This document shows, piece by piece, positions 21,601-32,821 of a stretch of 64,000 nucleotides of DNA (position 1 is the stretch's first letter; the number at the start of each line of letters is the position of its first letter). Below the pieces are notes generated by a model. That model did not search any database and had not been told where the DNA came from. It saw only the letters and a list, made by a program, of their open reading frames with translations. The DNA is from Annona cherimola (lineage: Eukaryota > Streptophyta > Magnoliopsida > Magnoliales > Annonaceae): assembly GCA_030490835.1 (NCBI GenBank), contig CM059973.1, positions 50,162,008 to 50,226,007 of the forward strand, written 5' to 3'. Made by a program: the position numbers and the translations under genes.

Positions 21601-22045
21601 AAGCTAGAGTCGATTAGTCTGCGACTTCACCCAAGTTGCATGCGTAGTCGACTTGGGCTGCGACTTCGGCAGCTCTCGTTCTTGATTTCAACTCTGGACA
21701 GAAATGACGAGTCGAAGTCGATGTTGGAGTTGACTTGGTCTGCGGCTTCACCCATGTCGCAAGCGGAGTCGACTTGGGATGCGACTTCGACAGCTCTCAT
21801 TCTCGATTTCAACTCTGGACGAAAATGACGGGCTGAAGTCGCTACTGGAGTCGACTTGGGGATTGACTTGGCCTAAGTCAATGCCTGAGTCGACTTGGAA
21901 ATCGACTTGACCTGTCATGCATCATTTTTTTCATTTTTATATCCTTTAATCATTTCCACAAACATGTTAGTAACCAAAACTTACTCAAATTGATTTGTTA
22001 ATCATCAAAACATAGACTTGGCTTATTTTCCACATGTTTCCAATA
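18675..22045 (-). mobile_element. Sirevirus-type solo LTR B (outer, interrupted)
   Basis: It runs from TGTTGGTCCCGAG to CATGTTTCCAATA with a perfect duplication GGATC at 18670-18674 and 22046-22050. Without the inner LTR (19106-20766 and its duplication) it is about 1.7 kb. Minus orientation: the TATATA stretch at 20975-20980 and the promoter dyad at 20997-21042 lie upstream (to the right) of R. The terminal CCAACA has become CCAATA. It inserted about seven codons after the DLGAS active site of the Athila protease. Confidence 0.92.
19106..20766 (-). mobile_element. Sirevirus-type solo LTR C, inserted in LTR B
   Basis: It runs from TGTTGGTCCCGAG to GTTTCCAACA with the duplication GTTTC at 19101-19105 and 20767-20771. 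It is a 1661 bp LTR of the same family inserted in the R/U5 side of LTR B, in the same orientation. Palindromic units lie at 19815-20095 and 20328-20640. TATTTATA at 19731-19738 is its TATA box on the minus strand. It must be younger than LTR B, which in turn is younger than the Athila element. Confidence 0.93.
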
Positions 22046-22330
22046 GGATCAAACTTACACTGGCTCCGAGATCACATGATGCTTTGCTGATTTGGACATT
22101 CCCAAGAGTACATGGAATGGAGAAGCTTCTAGGGTCCTTTAGCTTCTCAGGTAACTTGTTCTGCAAAATAGCGCTGCACTCCTCAATGAGTGAAATGGTT
22201 CCGTACTCCTCGAGTTTTCTTTTATTGGATAGCATGTCCATGAGAAATTTTGCATCAGCTGACATTTGGGAAAGCATGTCAATGAAACGCACGTTGATTG
22301 ACAGGTTCTTGAGAGTAGAAACAAACTTCT
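22046..22330 (-). pseudogene. Athila protease, N-terminal part with DLGAS active site
   Basis: The minus-strand frame 22292-22023 reads MRFIDMLSQMSADAKF, then SIPCTLGNVQISKASCDLGASVSL up to the LTR B boundary. DLGAS (Asp codon at 22071-22073) is the Athila form of the D-T/S-G-A active site. The frame continues in 18038-18674 beyond LTR B. Upstream it joins the gag-protease linker. Confidence 0.85.
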
Positions 22331-23971
22331 CGAACTGCGTCGTTACCTTTGTGGGAAGGGGAGAGGAGGCTGGTAAGGAGGTGGTGGTACATATGGCTTC
22401 TCCACCACTGGTTCTGGTTGTGGCTCCTCTTCTTGCTTCTTTTCCTGCTCGGCATCCTTTTCTATGACTATTTGAGGTGGTTCGAGCTACTTTCCACTCC
22501 CCAAGGTAACCGCCTGCACCTACTTCCTAGGGTTTACTTCAGGTTGGCTAGGGAGTTTGCCCTGGTTTCTTTGGGATGAGGCGGTGACATTCTGAGCAAT
22601 TTGATTTTCAAGCAACTTGATGTGGGTTTGCATTTGGTCCATTCTTTCATCATTTTTCTTGAGCATTAGAATGATATTTTTGAGCATGGACTCAGTGGGT
22701 TGTGCTTGAGGTGGTGCAGGTAAGGCTTGTTGGGTTTGATATGAAGGATGGTATAGTGGCTTTCTAAGGAAACCAAGTGGCTTATTATTTTGAGCAAAAT
22801 TTTGGATGTTTGACTGGTTTGCCCAAGAGAAATTGGGATGGTTCCTCCATCCAGGGTTGTAATTATTAGAGTAAAGGTTTCCATATGCGCGAGTATCATA
22901 ATGGTTGTTGATTGCATTGGCTTGCTCGCCTGTGGTGTCTTTAATGGCAAAACTACACTCAGTTGTGTAGTGTGAAGCTCCACAAATTTCACATGAGATG
23001 TGTCTAGAAGAAGATGCATTCCGGTCCTTGGATTCCTGCATCTTTTGCTGCAAAATTTTATCAAGTTTATCATGTATAGCATGTATGGATTCGATATCGT
23101 ATACATTTCCTCACCGAGAGGTTCATCGGACATCGCCATACTGAGAATCATAAAGAGTTAAGTCATCGAGGAGTTTGAGAGCCTCCTCGTCAGTGAGTCG
23201 CATGAACCGGCCACTAGCGGCTGAATTGACGATGCTTCGGCTAGGTCGATCGAGTCAATTGAAAAAGTTTTCAATAATATCACCTTGCGAGATGCCATGA
23301 TGAGGGCACTTGAGCTGCAGATCTTTCATCCTCTCCCACGCATCATATAGGGTTTCGCCATCTTTTTGTACGAATTGATTGATCTCGTCTCTAATTTTCC
23401 TAGTTTTATTGGGTGGAAAGAATTTTTCCAGGAATGCAGTAGAAAGCTCATCCCATGTGTTGAAAGTGTCGGGCGGCATAGAATAGAACCACTCGCTTAC
23501 CCTGTCACGAAGAGAAAATGGGAAAAGCTGCAGACGAATTACCTCGTGTAGGATGTTTTGGACCCTGATCATGTTGCACAACTGCAGGAACTTAGTGATG
23601 TGTACAGTTGGGTTTTCAGAGGGTAGTCCTGCAAATTGGTCCTGTTGAACCATCCAGATGAGACCGGCATTTAGTTCAAAATTTCTTCCATCGATCTCTG
23701 GTTCAACTATGCATGATCAGAATCCACGAGGGTTTGGGCGATTCTAATCGCTAAGAGTCATCCTTCTTGGAGGAGCATTATTCTTGGCCTAGCCTTCCTC
23801 CTGCTCTTGATGTGGTGGGTTTGGATTGTTGCGTTCCACCATGGTGTCTTCAGAATTTTGTTGTTGTTTATAGTCACGAATTCTTCTCCTTAAAGAACGT
23901 TTAATCTCAGGGTTAGCAACAAAGAGTTTTTCAGCTAGTTGTTTTGCAAAATTTCGGGTATGTGGGTGCAT
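22331..23971 (-). pseudogene. gag of the Athila element
   Basis: Frames on the minus strand in order: 23971-23789, the N-terminus (MHPHTRNFAKQLAEKL, an RRRIRDYKQQ basic stretch); 23653-23255, the capsid-like retrotransposon gag domain (GLPSENPTVHITKFLQLC, LFPFSLRDRVSEWFYSMP, FLEKFFPPNKTRKIRDEI); and 23053-22520, with a zinc knuckle C-x2-C-x3-H-x4-C (CEICGASHYTTEC) and an Asn/Gln-rich tail (YSNNYNPGWRNHPNF). Stop codons and at least one frameshift separate the blocks. Gag would form the virus-like particle that packages element RNA. Confidence 0.9.
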
Positions 23972-24216
23972 ACAAAGATTAACTAGCTAGTTCAGAACAA
24001 TAAAAATAAATAAGAACGAGAGATGGAAAAGAAAGAAAAAAGAAAAATAAAAATATAAAAAATATAAAAAATAGATGGAAACAAAAGACAGAAATAAAGA
24101 GAGAAAAAGAATAGAAAAAAATAGAGAAAGGGAAAAAAACTAAGAAAAATAAAGAAAGTATCTAAAAACAAAATTTAAAGAAACTCTGAATTCCTCGGCA
24201 ACGGCGCCAAAATTCT
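23972..24216 (-). promoter_or_regulatory. Athila 5' leader with tRNA-Asp-type primer binding site
   Basis: The minus strand reads TGGCGCCGTTGCCGAGG at 24209-24193, seven bases after the end of the 5' LTR (...GCGAACA). This is the tRNA-Asp-complementary primer site usual for Athila/Tat elements (commonly TGGCGCCGTTGCCGGGG, one difference here). The rest of the leader is a 170-bp A-rich stretch before gag. Confidence 0.88.
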
Positions 24217-26109
24217 TGTTCGCAATCTCATCGCAAGTGCACGGGTCATAGATTGTAGTATATAAATTATCGATCCATAGGGAATTCGGGACTATAAATT
24301 TTGCTTCTAAACGCTTTCGTGTCAGATATAGAGAGAATATAGCAAATAAAATAGAAGAGTGGGAAGAAAATATAATAAATAAAAGGGAAAGGAAATAAAA
24401 AAATGGGAAGAGAAAATTGCAAATTAGAATGAGTAGAGATCAAGAGTGCAAGTACCTAGGGTCTAGGATTTCACACGCGTCTTTTGCAACGGGTATTGGT
24501 ATAATTATTTAATCTGGATATTGTTTGTTAAAGGAGAACAAATCCTAATTTATCCTTGCACCTTCTCTCAAAACCTACAAGGTGTATCCTAATTTTTCTT
24601 AACCACCTATTCTCATGGGATTAAGTTAATTAGAATTCATTAAGTTCTGTGGTTTGTTCATGAAATTCCTCAAGGTCTTCATGCCTATTCATATGGTCTT
24701 TATTTTCCAGGTTTAATATCTTGATTATCGTATATTAGGTTTCCACCTCTCGGTTCCATCACCTAATATATGGAATCATGCCAAAGTACGGGCTCATGTA
24801 CAAAGCAAGCATAAAAATCACAAGATATTAAATTAACAACAATATCCATCATAAATAAATTAAAAATCCACACCACACTATATTATACACATGCTACATC
24901 CTAAACCCTAGATTTAGGGCTTAGCTAAGCATGTTTAAGTCTAAAATAAAATTAAAATTCAAATCCATCTTAAACAAGACAATTAAAAATAAAGGGAAAA
25001 GATAGAAAAGCTTATTGGTTTGAAGCCCCGATGGTGTGTCGGCCGCTCCACGCAACTCGCTAGTCCTCCTCTTGCCTGTGCTCTCCACCTTGCTCTCTCT
25101 CTTTCTCTCTCAAATTTCTGCCCGTATTTCTCTATCTGCTGCTCGTTGGAATTTTTTGCTCCGAAATGAACATTCACTGCTTGACCAATTCTCCTTTCAT
25201 AGCCGTCCATCTGCGTTATGTGGGGTCCATATAAATGCAGCTGCTTATGTTCGCGTGAATGGCTGGATTTGTCAAATTAATGGGCAGCATGGGGTGTTCA
25301 CGTGCTTGCTCATCACGTGAATTTGCTAGATGTTGCATGAATGCTGCTGGAAAAATGGGCAGCTTGTGTGGGGGTAAATGGGGTGGACGGTTGGAATTAG
25401 TTGCATGGGCTGGATGTGAATTTGGCTTGAATTTCTGGTGGGGTCCACATCAACGGTCTTGATTATTGCTGGAGTTTCAGTTGCAGTTGGACAGCTAAGA
25501 TGGACATCCCGCTGGACGTGATCTACTTTATGGATAGCCTGGATTTTCTGAAAATTAGACAGCTGAGATTTTGATTAATTTCTGGACACATTAACTTGCA
25601 GAATTTTCAGCCGTTGAAAATATCATTTTGGACTGCTAAAACTTATTTGTTTTATCATCAGAAATATTAGACGGCTGGATGGTGGATAAAAATCTAGACA
25701 TGCTAATTTTTGGCCGTTGATTTCTGGTGGGCCACACATGCAATTTTCTGGACAGTTTGAAATCGAATGCGAAATTCTGGATAGTCTAGATCAAATGGAC
25801 ATGATAAACGGCTTGAAAATTTACTGAAGCGGTGCTGATTTTGAGTTTGACACTTGGATGGTGTGGATTTGAATAATCTGGGCTGCTGAATTTTGAATGC
25901 TTGATCACGTGATTTGCAATGGTTGAATAATAAAATGTAATTGCAAGCCAAAAGATTATGAAAACTGTTTAAATAACTTGAAATTAATATTTAATACCCA
26001 ATTCTTGCAAAAATCACATTTTAGAGCAAATTTCACATTGGACTTAATTAATTACCCACCAATTTGGTATAAAATGTCCACAAAATATGTTATTAATTTC
26101 TACTTATCA
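24217..26109 (-). repeat. 5' LTR of the Athila element
   Basis: 1893 bp, the partner of 9608-11824. About 270 bp are missing after GCAATGGTTGAAT (near 25927). Its TATA position reads TATGAAA (25196-25202, minus strand) against TATAAAA in the 3' LTR. Confidence 0.92.
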
Positions 26110-26114
26110 AAAGC
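26110..26114. other. Target-site duplication AAAGC, right copy
   Basis: Exact match to 9603-9607, directly after TTATCA. Confidence 0.92.
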
Positions 26115-28006
26115 ATTGTAAATACTGAGTCAAGTAGAAAGTCACTTCAAGTGGCCAAGTGCATCATAACTAACTGATGACTTCTCATGATTGACCATCG
26201 CGGGTCGTTTTAGTTGAGCACATGTTTCTTACACCGGGATTTTTACCCTTAATTTTTAGTGTAATTCGACTAAACCTAAGAATTGTCAAAACATCCTCTT
26301 CGACTTCCAACATATTTCTAGAGGTAGATTCTTGAATATTCGTGGCTAATGTTTGTAGCATGTATGAGAAGAACACTTGTACTCCTAGAATTTCTGAGAA
26401 ATACCCCTTAATCGACTTAATGCACTGGTGGACCATGATTTGTTCTTTATCAAATTGCTGGTTGACTGTTTTGCAGAGTTGACCCATCACGAACTTGCAG
26501 TTCTCCTGATAGAGGATGCATTACAACGATCATCTCTGGAGGGAGGTCTTAGAGCTAAGTTAACATGTGTTGTAGGAATCATGTCGCCATGTCTTCCTCG
26601 CTAAAGGCATATTGAATATTTTCTCTTCGAATAGGCTTTGTAATTTGCTCTTTTGTCGGCAACTTTTCCTTATCTGGCTACTTCTTGACTTCTATAATAT
26701 TTATAGAAGTCTCTCCAACTTTTTTCTTCTTGAATGCTGTTGTTGTAAAAGATTCTTTCTTTTAGACCTTTTGTCGAGACAATAGATACTCTTTTTGGCA
26801 AGCTTTCGTGACCAAAGCTTAACATGTGCTGAGTTGCTCATTCATGAGTAAAGAAATCTCTGTTTTGATACTATTTCGACAAAGATTGATAGCCTTTTGC
26901 CAGCTAGTGATGTAATCTTCAACCGACTCGTCTTTTTTTAGAGAGGGTTGACAACTTTGATAATTGCATTTCACATGTCGTATCAATAAATCGAGAAGTA
27001 AACATTTCTTTCATCTCTTCCCAAGTGCGTATTGAGCTAATCGAGAGAGATATGTACCACTAAAAAGAATCACTGAAGAGAGTATTTGAGAACATTCAAA
27101 GACAAAAGTTCGAATGGTGTGCCTAATTGCCCATGACATATTGGAATGATGCCAAATGTTTTAATGCACTCCCAATACCATCAAACTAAACTTTTACTGG
27201 CTTCAAATCCCTAGTCAGTAATTCTGCTTCAACTTCTAGGGGATAAGGTCTATTGATTATTATTGTAGGGACCTCAGTTAGTTGAGGTGCTTGGTGACGA
27301 AGGCATTTGGCCACTAGCTGATGCGCCATCTCTTTTTATGTGTCGAACCCTAAAGGAGATCCCATAGGCGTATTAACCATGCATCTTGAGTTCGAGGAGT
27401 GTTGATACACAAATTGTTGAATTAGAAGAAGCCTTGATTATATTATGCACTCTCGTCTTACTTAGTTCGCCTCCTAGACGGTCCTTCAAGTTGGTGAATT
27501 GATTGGTGGTTTTTTGGCTATGGTGGTTGATGCGTTGAGTTTCCATTGCTTGCCTCTTGTGCTTAATCTCTTATTGGAGATCATGAATTAGCTAAGACTT
27601 GGGTGGAAGAACCTCTTTTTCTTTGCCCGTCACATAAGAGGCTATAAACTCTCCTATTGAGGAAGTAGTTCTGATGCTTTCGAGATGAGAAAAACAACAG
27701 AAAGGTGGAGTCATGGGCATTGTAGCTTCCTTTGACCAAGTCAGCATCTCAAACACCTTTGAAGTGCTTGGCTGAGTAACATCTACTATATTCGCTTCAG
27801 TCAAATGAAAAGAATGCCTCCTCTTTTAGCGTCTCTCTTGGGTGTGGCCTTTGATGTTCTTCATGAAATGGAGTCTTGACAAACACATAAGTCATGTCCT
27901 CCCTCAGTACGATTAGTGAGGCAAATTGGTATGCATACTTAAAGTTTGGAATCAAACTGAGCGCCGAACGTGGATACATTGTGTTATACTTAGAAGGTAC
28001 TACCAT
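26115..28006 (-). pseudogene. gag of the Tat-like element
   Basis: Minus-strand fragments continue the element seen at 1-2425 and 7868-9602. Near 27000-27060 the translation gives WYISLSISSIRTWEEMKEMFTSRFI, the W-x2-L...I-x2-W-x2-M-x3-F signature of gypsy gag capsid domains. Frames 26490-26185, 27804-27592 and 28006-27797 are further coding remnants (e.g. CYSAKHFKGV and SNFKYAYQFAS-like segments) that I cannot assign to a named domain. Many stops and frameshifts make this the oldest-looking gene in the window, which fits its being the host of the other insertions. Confidence 0.7.
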
Positions 28007-29375
28007 CCATTTATGAGCCTTAGTCTTTATGATGTTCTCGACTTGGGAATTCTCTGCACCTAGTTCTTTTGTAGCTTACTAACCTTTTGTGCTTTCTTCT
28101 TCATTGTCCTCAATGGAAGATAAGAAACTTCGATGGTATTGGCAGTGACATGATCAAATGAAGACTTGATTTTAGCTCTTGAGCTAGATGGAGTAGTGGG
28201 TGATCGATGAGATACATTGGATTGAGGTAACAAACTATAAGTTGTTTAAGTCAGATCTAATGACAATAGGTTCTTGAGGCCTAAGTCGGCTATCCCTTCG
28301 ATCAACTAGCTGAACAGCAGGTCGAGAGACCCTAGCATTCTTCCTTAGCTTTTCCTACTTCTGAGTAACATCCTAGTCAGGCTGATAAGTTAATTTGACA
28401 GTCCTTGAGGTAGACTAACCAGATTGATGAGTAATGGTACACTAGCAAGATTTGATATGACTTTGCTCCTATTTTGGCAAGTAGCGACAGGCAAGGCACC
28501 CTTTGGCTGATATCAAGGTGCAACAACTCAACCCACAAACTCCCTTGTAGGGTAGAGTCATGAAGCGGGTTGGCTCACAAGTCATCGTAGTGTTGGTTAA
28601 GCTGGCGCAGTAGGGCTGATGAGTCCATTTTGGCTGGCATGAATGGACACTATGTTGGCTAAGCAGGAGTAGCCTAGGAGATAACAATGAACTTCATTAC
28701 ATTAGTAGTAACTATAGCTATACGAGGGCCTTGGACATTACGACGCTCCTTTGGTAGTGCTATTAGATTCTTCTTCTTGGATAGAGAAATTGTCATCAGG
28801 GAGTAGTCGACTTTTTGATAGACACAGTTTCGGGCTTCTTTGGTACCCAAATGAAGTGATGCAAAATAGCCGTAACCAAGTTCTTCGGTTTAGCAATGAC
28901 AAAACCACCATTTTACAAGAATTCGAATGGTAACGAACGTGCCATGAGATCTACAAAAGAATGCTTAAAAGTATAAATAGCAAGAGATCAAACAAAAAGA
29001 AACATATAAAAAGATTATAGTTTTTCAGCCCTTAAAGATAAAGGGAGAGTGTTTCATGTTGGATTCACCATTTGTTTCAGTCTCATATCGGGTCATCTTG
29101 TTCGTGTTGGTGGTTTTAGAAAATAAATGCTCAATTAATTCCCCCAATGAATTTTAAAGCATTTCATCCTTTAACCAAGTTCGAAAAGTGTATCACAGAA
29201 GTATTTTGCTTTGTGTTCCACACTTTGATTTTACATCTCTAATAAGAAAACCCTGGATTAAAAGAACTGAATACAATAGTCCATAAATAATAACTTTATT
29301 GAGATGATGATAAGATGCATAGAGGGTCTTTCTATAACTTTACAAATGCATGAAGAATTGTGTCAGACAAAATAT
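28007..29375 (-). other. Tat-like gag N-terminus / leader, unassigned
   Basis: Short broken frames on both strands and no recognised domain. A possible primer-site-like TGGTGAATCCAACA on the minus strand at about 29072-29059 would place the 5' LTR end just beyond it, but I could not match it to a tRNA with confidence. Confidence 0.35.
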
Positions 29376-29379
29376 AAAT

Positions 29380-29605
29380 GTGAGTGAGTACACTTTGCCC
29401 CATGCTGTGACTTAAAAAGAGATGAAGTACATGATGCCATGCTCCATAACTCAAGTGGTTGCATATCGACCACACAACATGACTAATAGATATAGATCAC
29501 TTCACCATACTTCGTGGCCTAAAAAAAGGTGAGTATACTATGCTACACGCCATGACTCAAAAAGGAGGGAGTACATGACGCCACACACCATGACTCAAAG
29601 TGAGT
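29380..29605. repeat. Degenerate repeat: GCCATGACTC...GAGTACATGA phrase
   Basis: Four to five copies of a phrase such as CCATGACTCAAAAAGGAG followed by GAGTACATGACG occur with a 40-60 bp period. It is the first of four successive arrays in the Tat-like leader/LTR. Confidence 0.6.
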
Positions 29606-29664
29606 TTACGCTTAGCCAATCGACTAGTGATGACTTGGTTTGGGACTAGTGAGGGATCCGTCGG

Positions 29665-29830
29665 CTATACTTGCAACCCTACATAGCAAGCTAAGTGTGT
29701 CTTAACTTCTGAATTAACATAGTAGACCAACTTCTCCCACATTCAACTTAATAAGCTAGCATGTCTCGCATTCAGTCTCTGGATTTACACAGCAAGCCAA
29801 CATATTTCTTACACAGTTTCTGGATTGAAA
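29665..29830. repeat. Degenerate repeat: CAGCAAGCCAACAT phrase
   Basis: About three copies of a ~55 bp unit with a core like ACATAGCAAGCTAA / TAATAAGCTAGCATGTCT / ACACAGCAAGCCAACAT, each followed by a CTCTGGATT-like segment. Confidence 0.55.
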
Positions 29831-29877
29831 ATTAGATGGTTTTACAGAAAATTGGATTTAACTAAATTTTGAAAATA

Positions 29878-30250
29878 TGTTTGGCCAACTTGGACCAACT
29901 AAAAAGGTTTGGGCCCAACTAGGCTTCTCGAAAAGAGTTTGGCCCAAACTGGACTATCAAGAAAATTTTAGATCCACTTGGGCCTGCTGAAGGATTTTGA
30001 TTCAAATGAGTTCAAGTGGGCTAGACTGGGCCAAGTGGGTGAAATGAAAGTTATGGACCCAAATGTAGGCTCATTGGGAAGTTCTTGGTCAATCTAGGTC
30101 GTTTGGAGAGTTTTGGCCTCAAATGGATTTATTGGTAAAATTTAGGCCCACTTTGGGTTGTCTAGAGATTTTGGGTCCAACTAGGCCTTTTGTGGTGCTT
30201 TGGGCCTAAGTAGGCAAACTGGAAAGTTCGAGGCCTGAATGATGTGTTTT
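29878..30250. repeat. ~30 bp tandem repeat: TTTGGGCCC phrase
   Basis: TTTGGGCCC or close variants recur near 29878, 29909, 29938, 29973, 29996, 30112, 30141, 30170, 30200 and 30229, giving a period of about 30 bp with drift. The units also share a ...CTAGGC/CTGGAC... half. Confidence 0.7.
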
Positions 30251-30726
30251 AAACACAAATAAGTTGAAACGGGCCCGAATAAGCTAGACTAGGCCCAATG
30301 GAATATATGAGTAGAAATTACCTGTTTGGCTTTCAGATGTGAGTTGCGTAAAATTACACATATGTATAGATCATAATGAATTTATAAGTTTCTAATCCTG
30401 GCTTTAGAAGAGAGTTTTCATAGCTTCTCGATGCAAAACAACTTTACCCTCTATTGAATTTGCATATCTATAGGTCACTACCATCTAGCAGGTCTCACAG
30501 ATCATGCACATTTTTCATGTGAAGGCAAAGTGTTAGGAATAGGTACACTATAAAAATCTCTTACTAATGCAAGAATAGAATCTATGTAGATTCATCACCA
30601 TTTGATTTCTCAGATCATGAAAACCAGGTGGGGTTTAACTATTCCGTTCTGGCAGCACAACATGTTGGCACAACGGCTTTGTTTGTGCGCAAAGAGTTGG
30701 GTGAAAGCAAAAATGATTTTTTTAAT

Positions 30727-31384
30727 AAATCAAGAGGAGAATACGTAGCCCCTTATTTCAATTCAATCTGCCACTCGAAGATTATCTACACGAGGAAAGG
30801 TAATATTTTTAAAAATATTTTTATTAAAATAAAGAGGGAAATACTCAACCCTACGCTTTCAATTCGATTTGCCACATAGAGTATCTACATGGGAAAAAGT
30901 AATATTTTAAAAATAATTTTTATAAAAAACGAGAGGAGAATACTTAACCTCACGTTTCAATTTGATTCGCCACCTGAAGAGTATCTACATGGGGAAAAGT
31001 AATTTTAAAAAAAATTATTTTTATTAAAATAAAGGAGGGAAAGACTTAACCCTCCGTTTCAATTCATTTCGCCACTTGGTTAGTATCTATATGGAGAAAA
31101 GAAATTTTTTAAAAATTATTTTTATTGAAAAAAAGAGAATACTTAACCCCACATTTTGATTCAATTTGCCACCTGGAGAGTATCGATGTGGGAAAAGTAA
31201 TTTATTTTAAAAAATTAAAATAAAAGAGGGAAATACTTAAACCCATGTTTCAAATCAATCCACAACCTGGAGAGTATCTATATGGGGAAAAGTAATCTTT
31301 TAACATTGATTTTTTCTTTTAAAATAATAAAGAAGAAACACTTAACCCTAAATTTTAAACCATCTGTGATCCAGAGATTTTAAA
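30727..31384. repeat. ~98 bp tandem repeat, about six copies
   Basis: The phrase AGTATCTACATGGGGAAAAG recurs with TATC at 30783, 30881, 30982, 31084, 31181 and 31275, spacings of 94-102 bp. Each unit also contains GAATACTTAACCC, a TTTCAATTCGATTTGCCACCTG-like segment, and an A/T stretch. It lies next to a TATA-containing palindrome and is probably transcribed leader or U5 of the Tat-like element. Confidence 0.85.
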
Positions 31385-31460
31385 TGGGCTAAGATGTTAT
31401 TTTTTGCCTTTTATTGCAAGCTAAAAAGGGTAGGAAAGCCTTTTTTGAAAGGATTTTTGA

Positions 31461-31484
31461 AGTCTTTTTATATATAAAAAGACT
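31461..31484. promoter_or_regulatory. Perfect 24-bp palindrome with TATATATA core
   Basis: The sequence is fully self-complementary, AGTCTTTTTATA followed by its reverse complement. It presents a TATATAAAAAG-type TATA box on either strand, so the direction of the promoter cannot be told from it alone. The minus direction would fit the Tat-like element, with the 98-bp repeats just downstream. Confidence 0.6.
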
Positions 31485-32821
31485 CAAAAGAAATTTGTAA
31501 AAGACCTAAGAAAGATTTGAGAAGAATAGAGCTTGGGAGGCGCCGTTCGCTCATTGTTGCTGAGAGTTGTGGGCTTGGGTTGTATGTTGTCCTGATTGAG
31601 ACTTGTCATGGTTGGGTGTTGTGGAGTTTTTGGGTTACTTTGACGTCGACGCTTCACTTTATCTGCTTAGGGTAGCGCATCAGCTAGTTTGTTAGATGGT
31701 CTTTTCGACTTTCTGTTCAATATTAAATCCATCTTCCTTTTTTTTGTTCTCAAGACTGACTGTGAATTTGGGCCAGACTATCGCTCCTCCCACCAATGAC
31801 GAAGACGATGTAAAGATTCTTCACCCCGGTGTTGTCGGTGCAGTTCACAGTTGCCCCCATCTGCAAACCAAGTGACATGCAAATTTTTTTTTCATCATTT
31901 CTTCTATGACCTCACTTCGATGCCATTGTAGCTGATGTTATTAATGCTGATTCCTCAACTCCCTTTTTTATGCTTTGGTTCCTCTCTATTCGCTTGCATC
32001 ACTACAACCATGGCATCCAACCCCACCACAATGGTAGGATGAGCTGAATATAGCATTGAGTGGGAGACGTAGACTAGCCTCTTTGCAGAAGCTTCATCCA
32101 TTACCTTACTCTAGAGTGTCTCAAACATAACTTGGGCTTGTGCTGCATTGTGTGGGTGACTTTTTCATAGGTAGGGAGAGGTCCAAGAGATGTAGGTGTT
32201 GTGGAGTCTCTAATGGACGACAGAGATCCATTCTCTAGCCATAATGAAAGAGGTAGTGAAATAGAACTTGATGTTGTGGTGGTCGACACACAAAGCCTAC
32301 GTGAACCCATGGAAGTAGCCTCCCTGTTGCTGATGAGAAGCTCTTCGAGGGTAGATTTCATGTTGGGGGCTTGAGGAGAGGAGAGATGGTTCATATCTTA
32401 CTTTGGGGTTTTATTTTTATTTGATGGATGAGACGACAATGAAGTAGATAACCACTATGCGTGCTTCTAGCTCCGTGGGATGCTGCCAATTTTCAGCAAC
32501 TAACTTTCCTAAGTCTCCTTCCTTCTTTATTCTTGCTAATTCATTTGCATGCTTCTCCAAAGTGCTGCTATCATGTGGATCTATTGCCCATTTGGTTTGC
32601 TAATAAAAGTAGGGCCCACTTACCTTCATCACTTACAAAATACAAAGTACTATGCTGGAAGCCTTTAAGATAGAATCCTTGTCTCGGATTCTTTGAGAAT
32701 GTGTAGCGCTCTACCGGCCATCGCCTTGGACTAGTGATCACTATGACAACGATTCGGCAGCATCTCCCTAGGATTTTCCATAATTTAAAAAGTAAAGACA
32801 ACAAACATATAAAAATCCACC
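31485..32821. other. Unassigned stretch beyond the Tat-like promoter
   Basis: No gene is recognised. Two minus-strand frames (32394-32101, 97 codons, Ser/Thr-rich; 32804-32571, 77 codons, with GFYLKGFQHSTLYFVSDEG) are open but unidentified. The second has the look of a broken coding segment. The region may be U3 of the Tat-like LTR. Confidence 0.35.

Larger units (their letters stand above)
9608..26109 (-). mobile_element. Complete Athila-type Ty3/gypsy element with nested LTRs
   Basis: The 16.5 kb element is bounded by AAAGC duplications and two LTRs. In transcript order (right to left) it has: 5' LTR 24217-26109, PBS 24193-24209, gag to about 22330, protease split by an LTR pair, RT, RNase H, integrase to 15279, a 3' noncoding zone with a solo LTR, a PPT-like tract, and the 3' LTR 9608-11824. 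Without the three nested Sirevirus-type LTRs it is about 11.4 kb. The tRNA-Asp-type PBS, the SPYGGH integrase region and the long 3' untranslated zone point to the Athila branch. All genes carry stops or frameshifts, so it is non-autonomous now. It inserted into the Tat-like element between gag and protease. Confidence 0.93.

Noticed and set aside
19915..21830. Open frames rich in EVDSTCDLG / QVAGEVDFGCDF-type repeats (also at 12684-13656, 39667-40504, 46644-47569, 49809-50674, 54641-55584, 63529-63905)
   Set aside because: They are translations of the palindromic GTCGAC units, open on both strands because the units lack stops. They lie in solo LTRs upstream of TATA boxes, so they are not genes.
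24193..24209. tRNA-like sequence
   Set aside because: The 17 bases are complementary to a tRNA 3' end (primer site). There is no cloverleaf around it.
9608..26109. A working autonomous retrotransposon
   Set aside because: gag, protease, RT and the integrase zinc finger all carry stops, frameshifts or insertions.
32571..32804. Possible host gene (GFYLKGFQHSTLYFVSDEG frame)
   Set aside because: Only 77 codons, no start context, no flanking exons recognised. Kept only as an unassigned frame.
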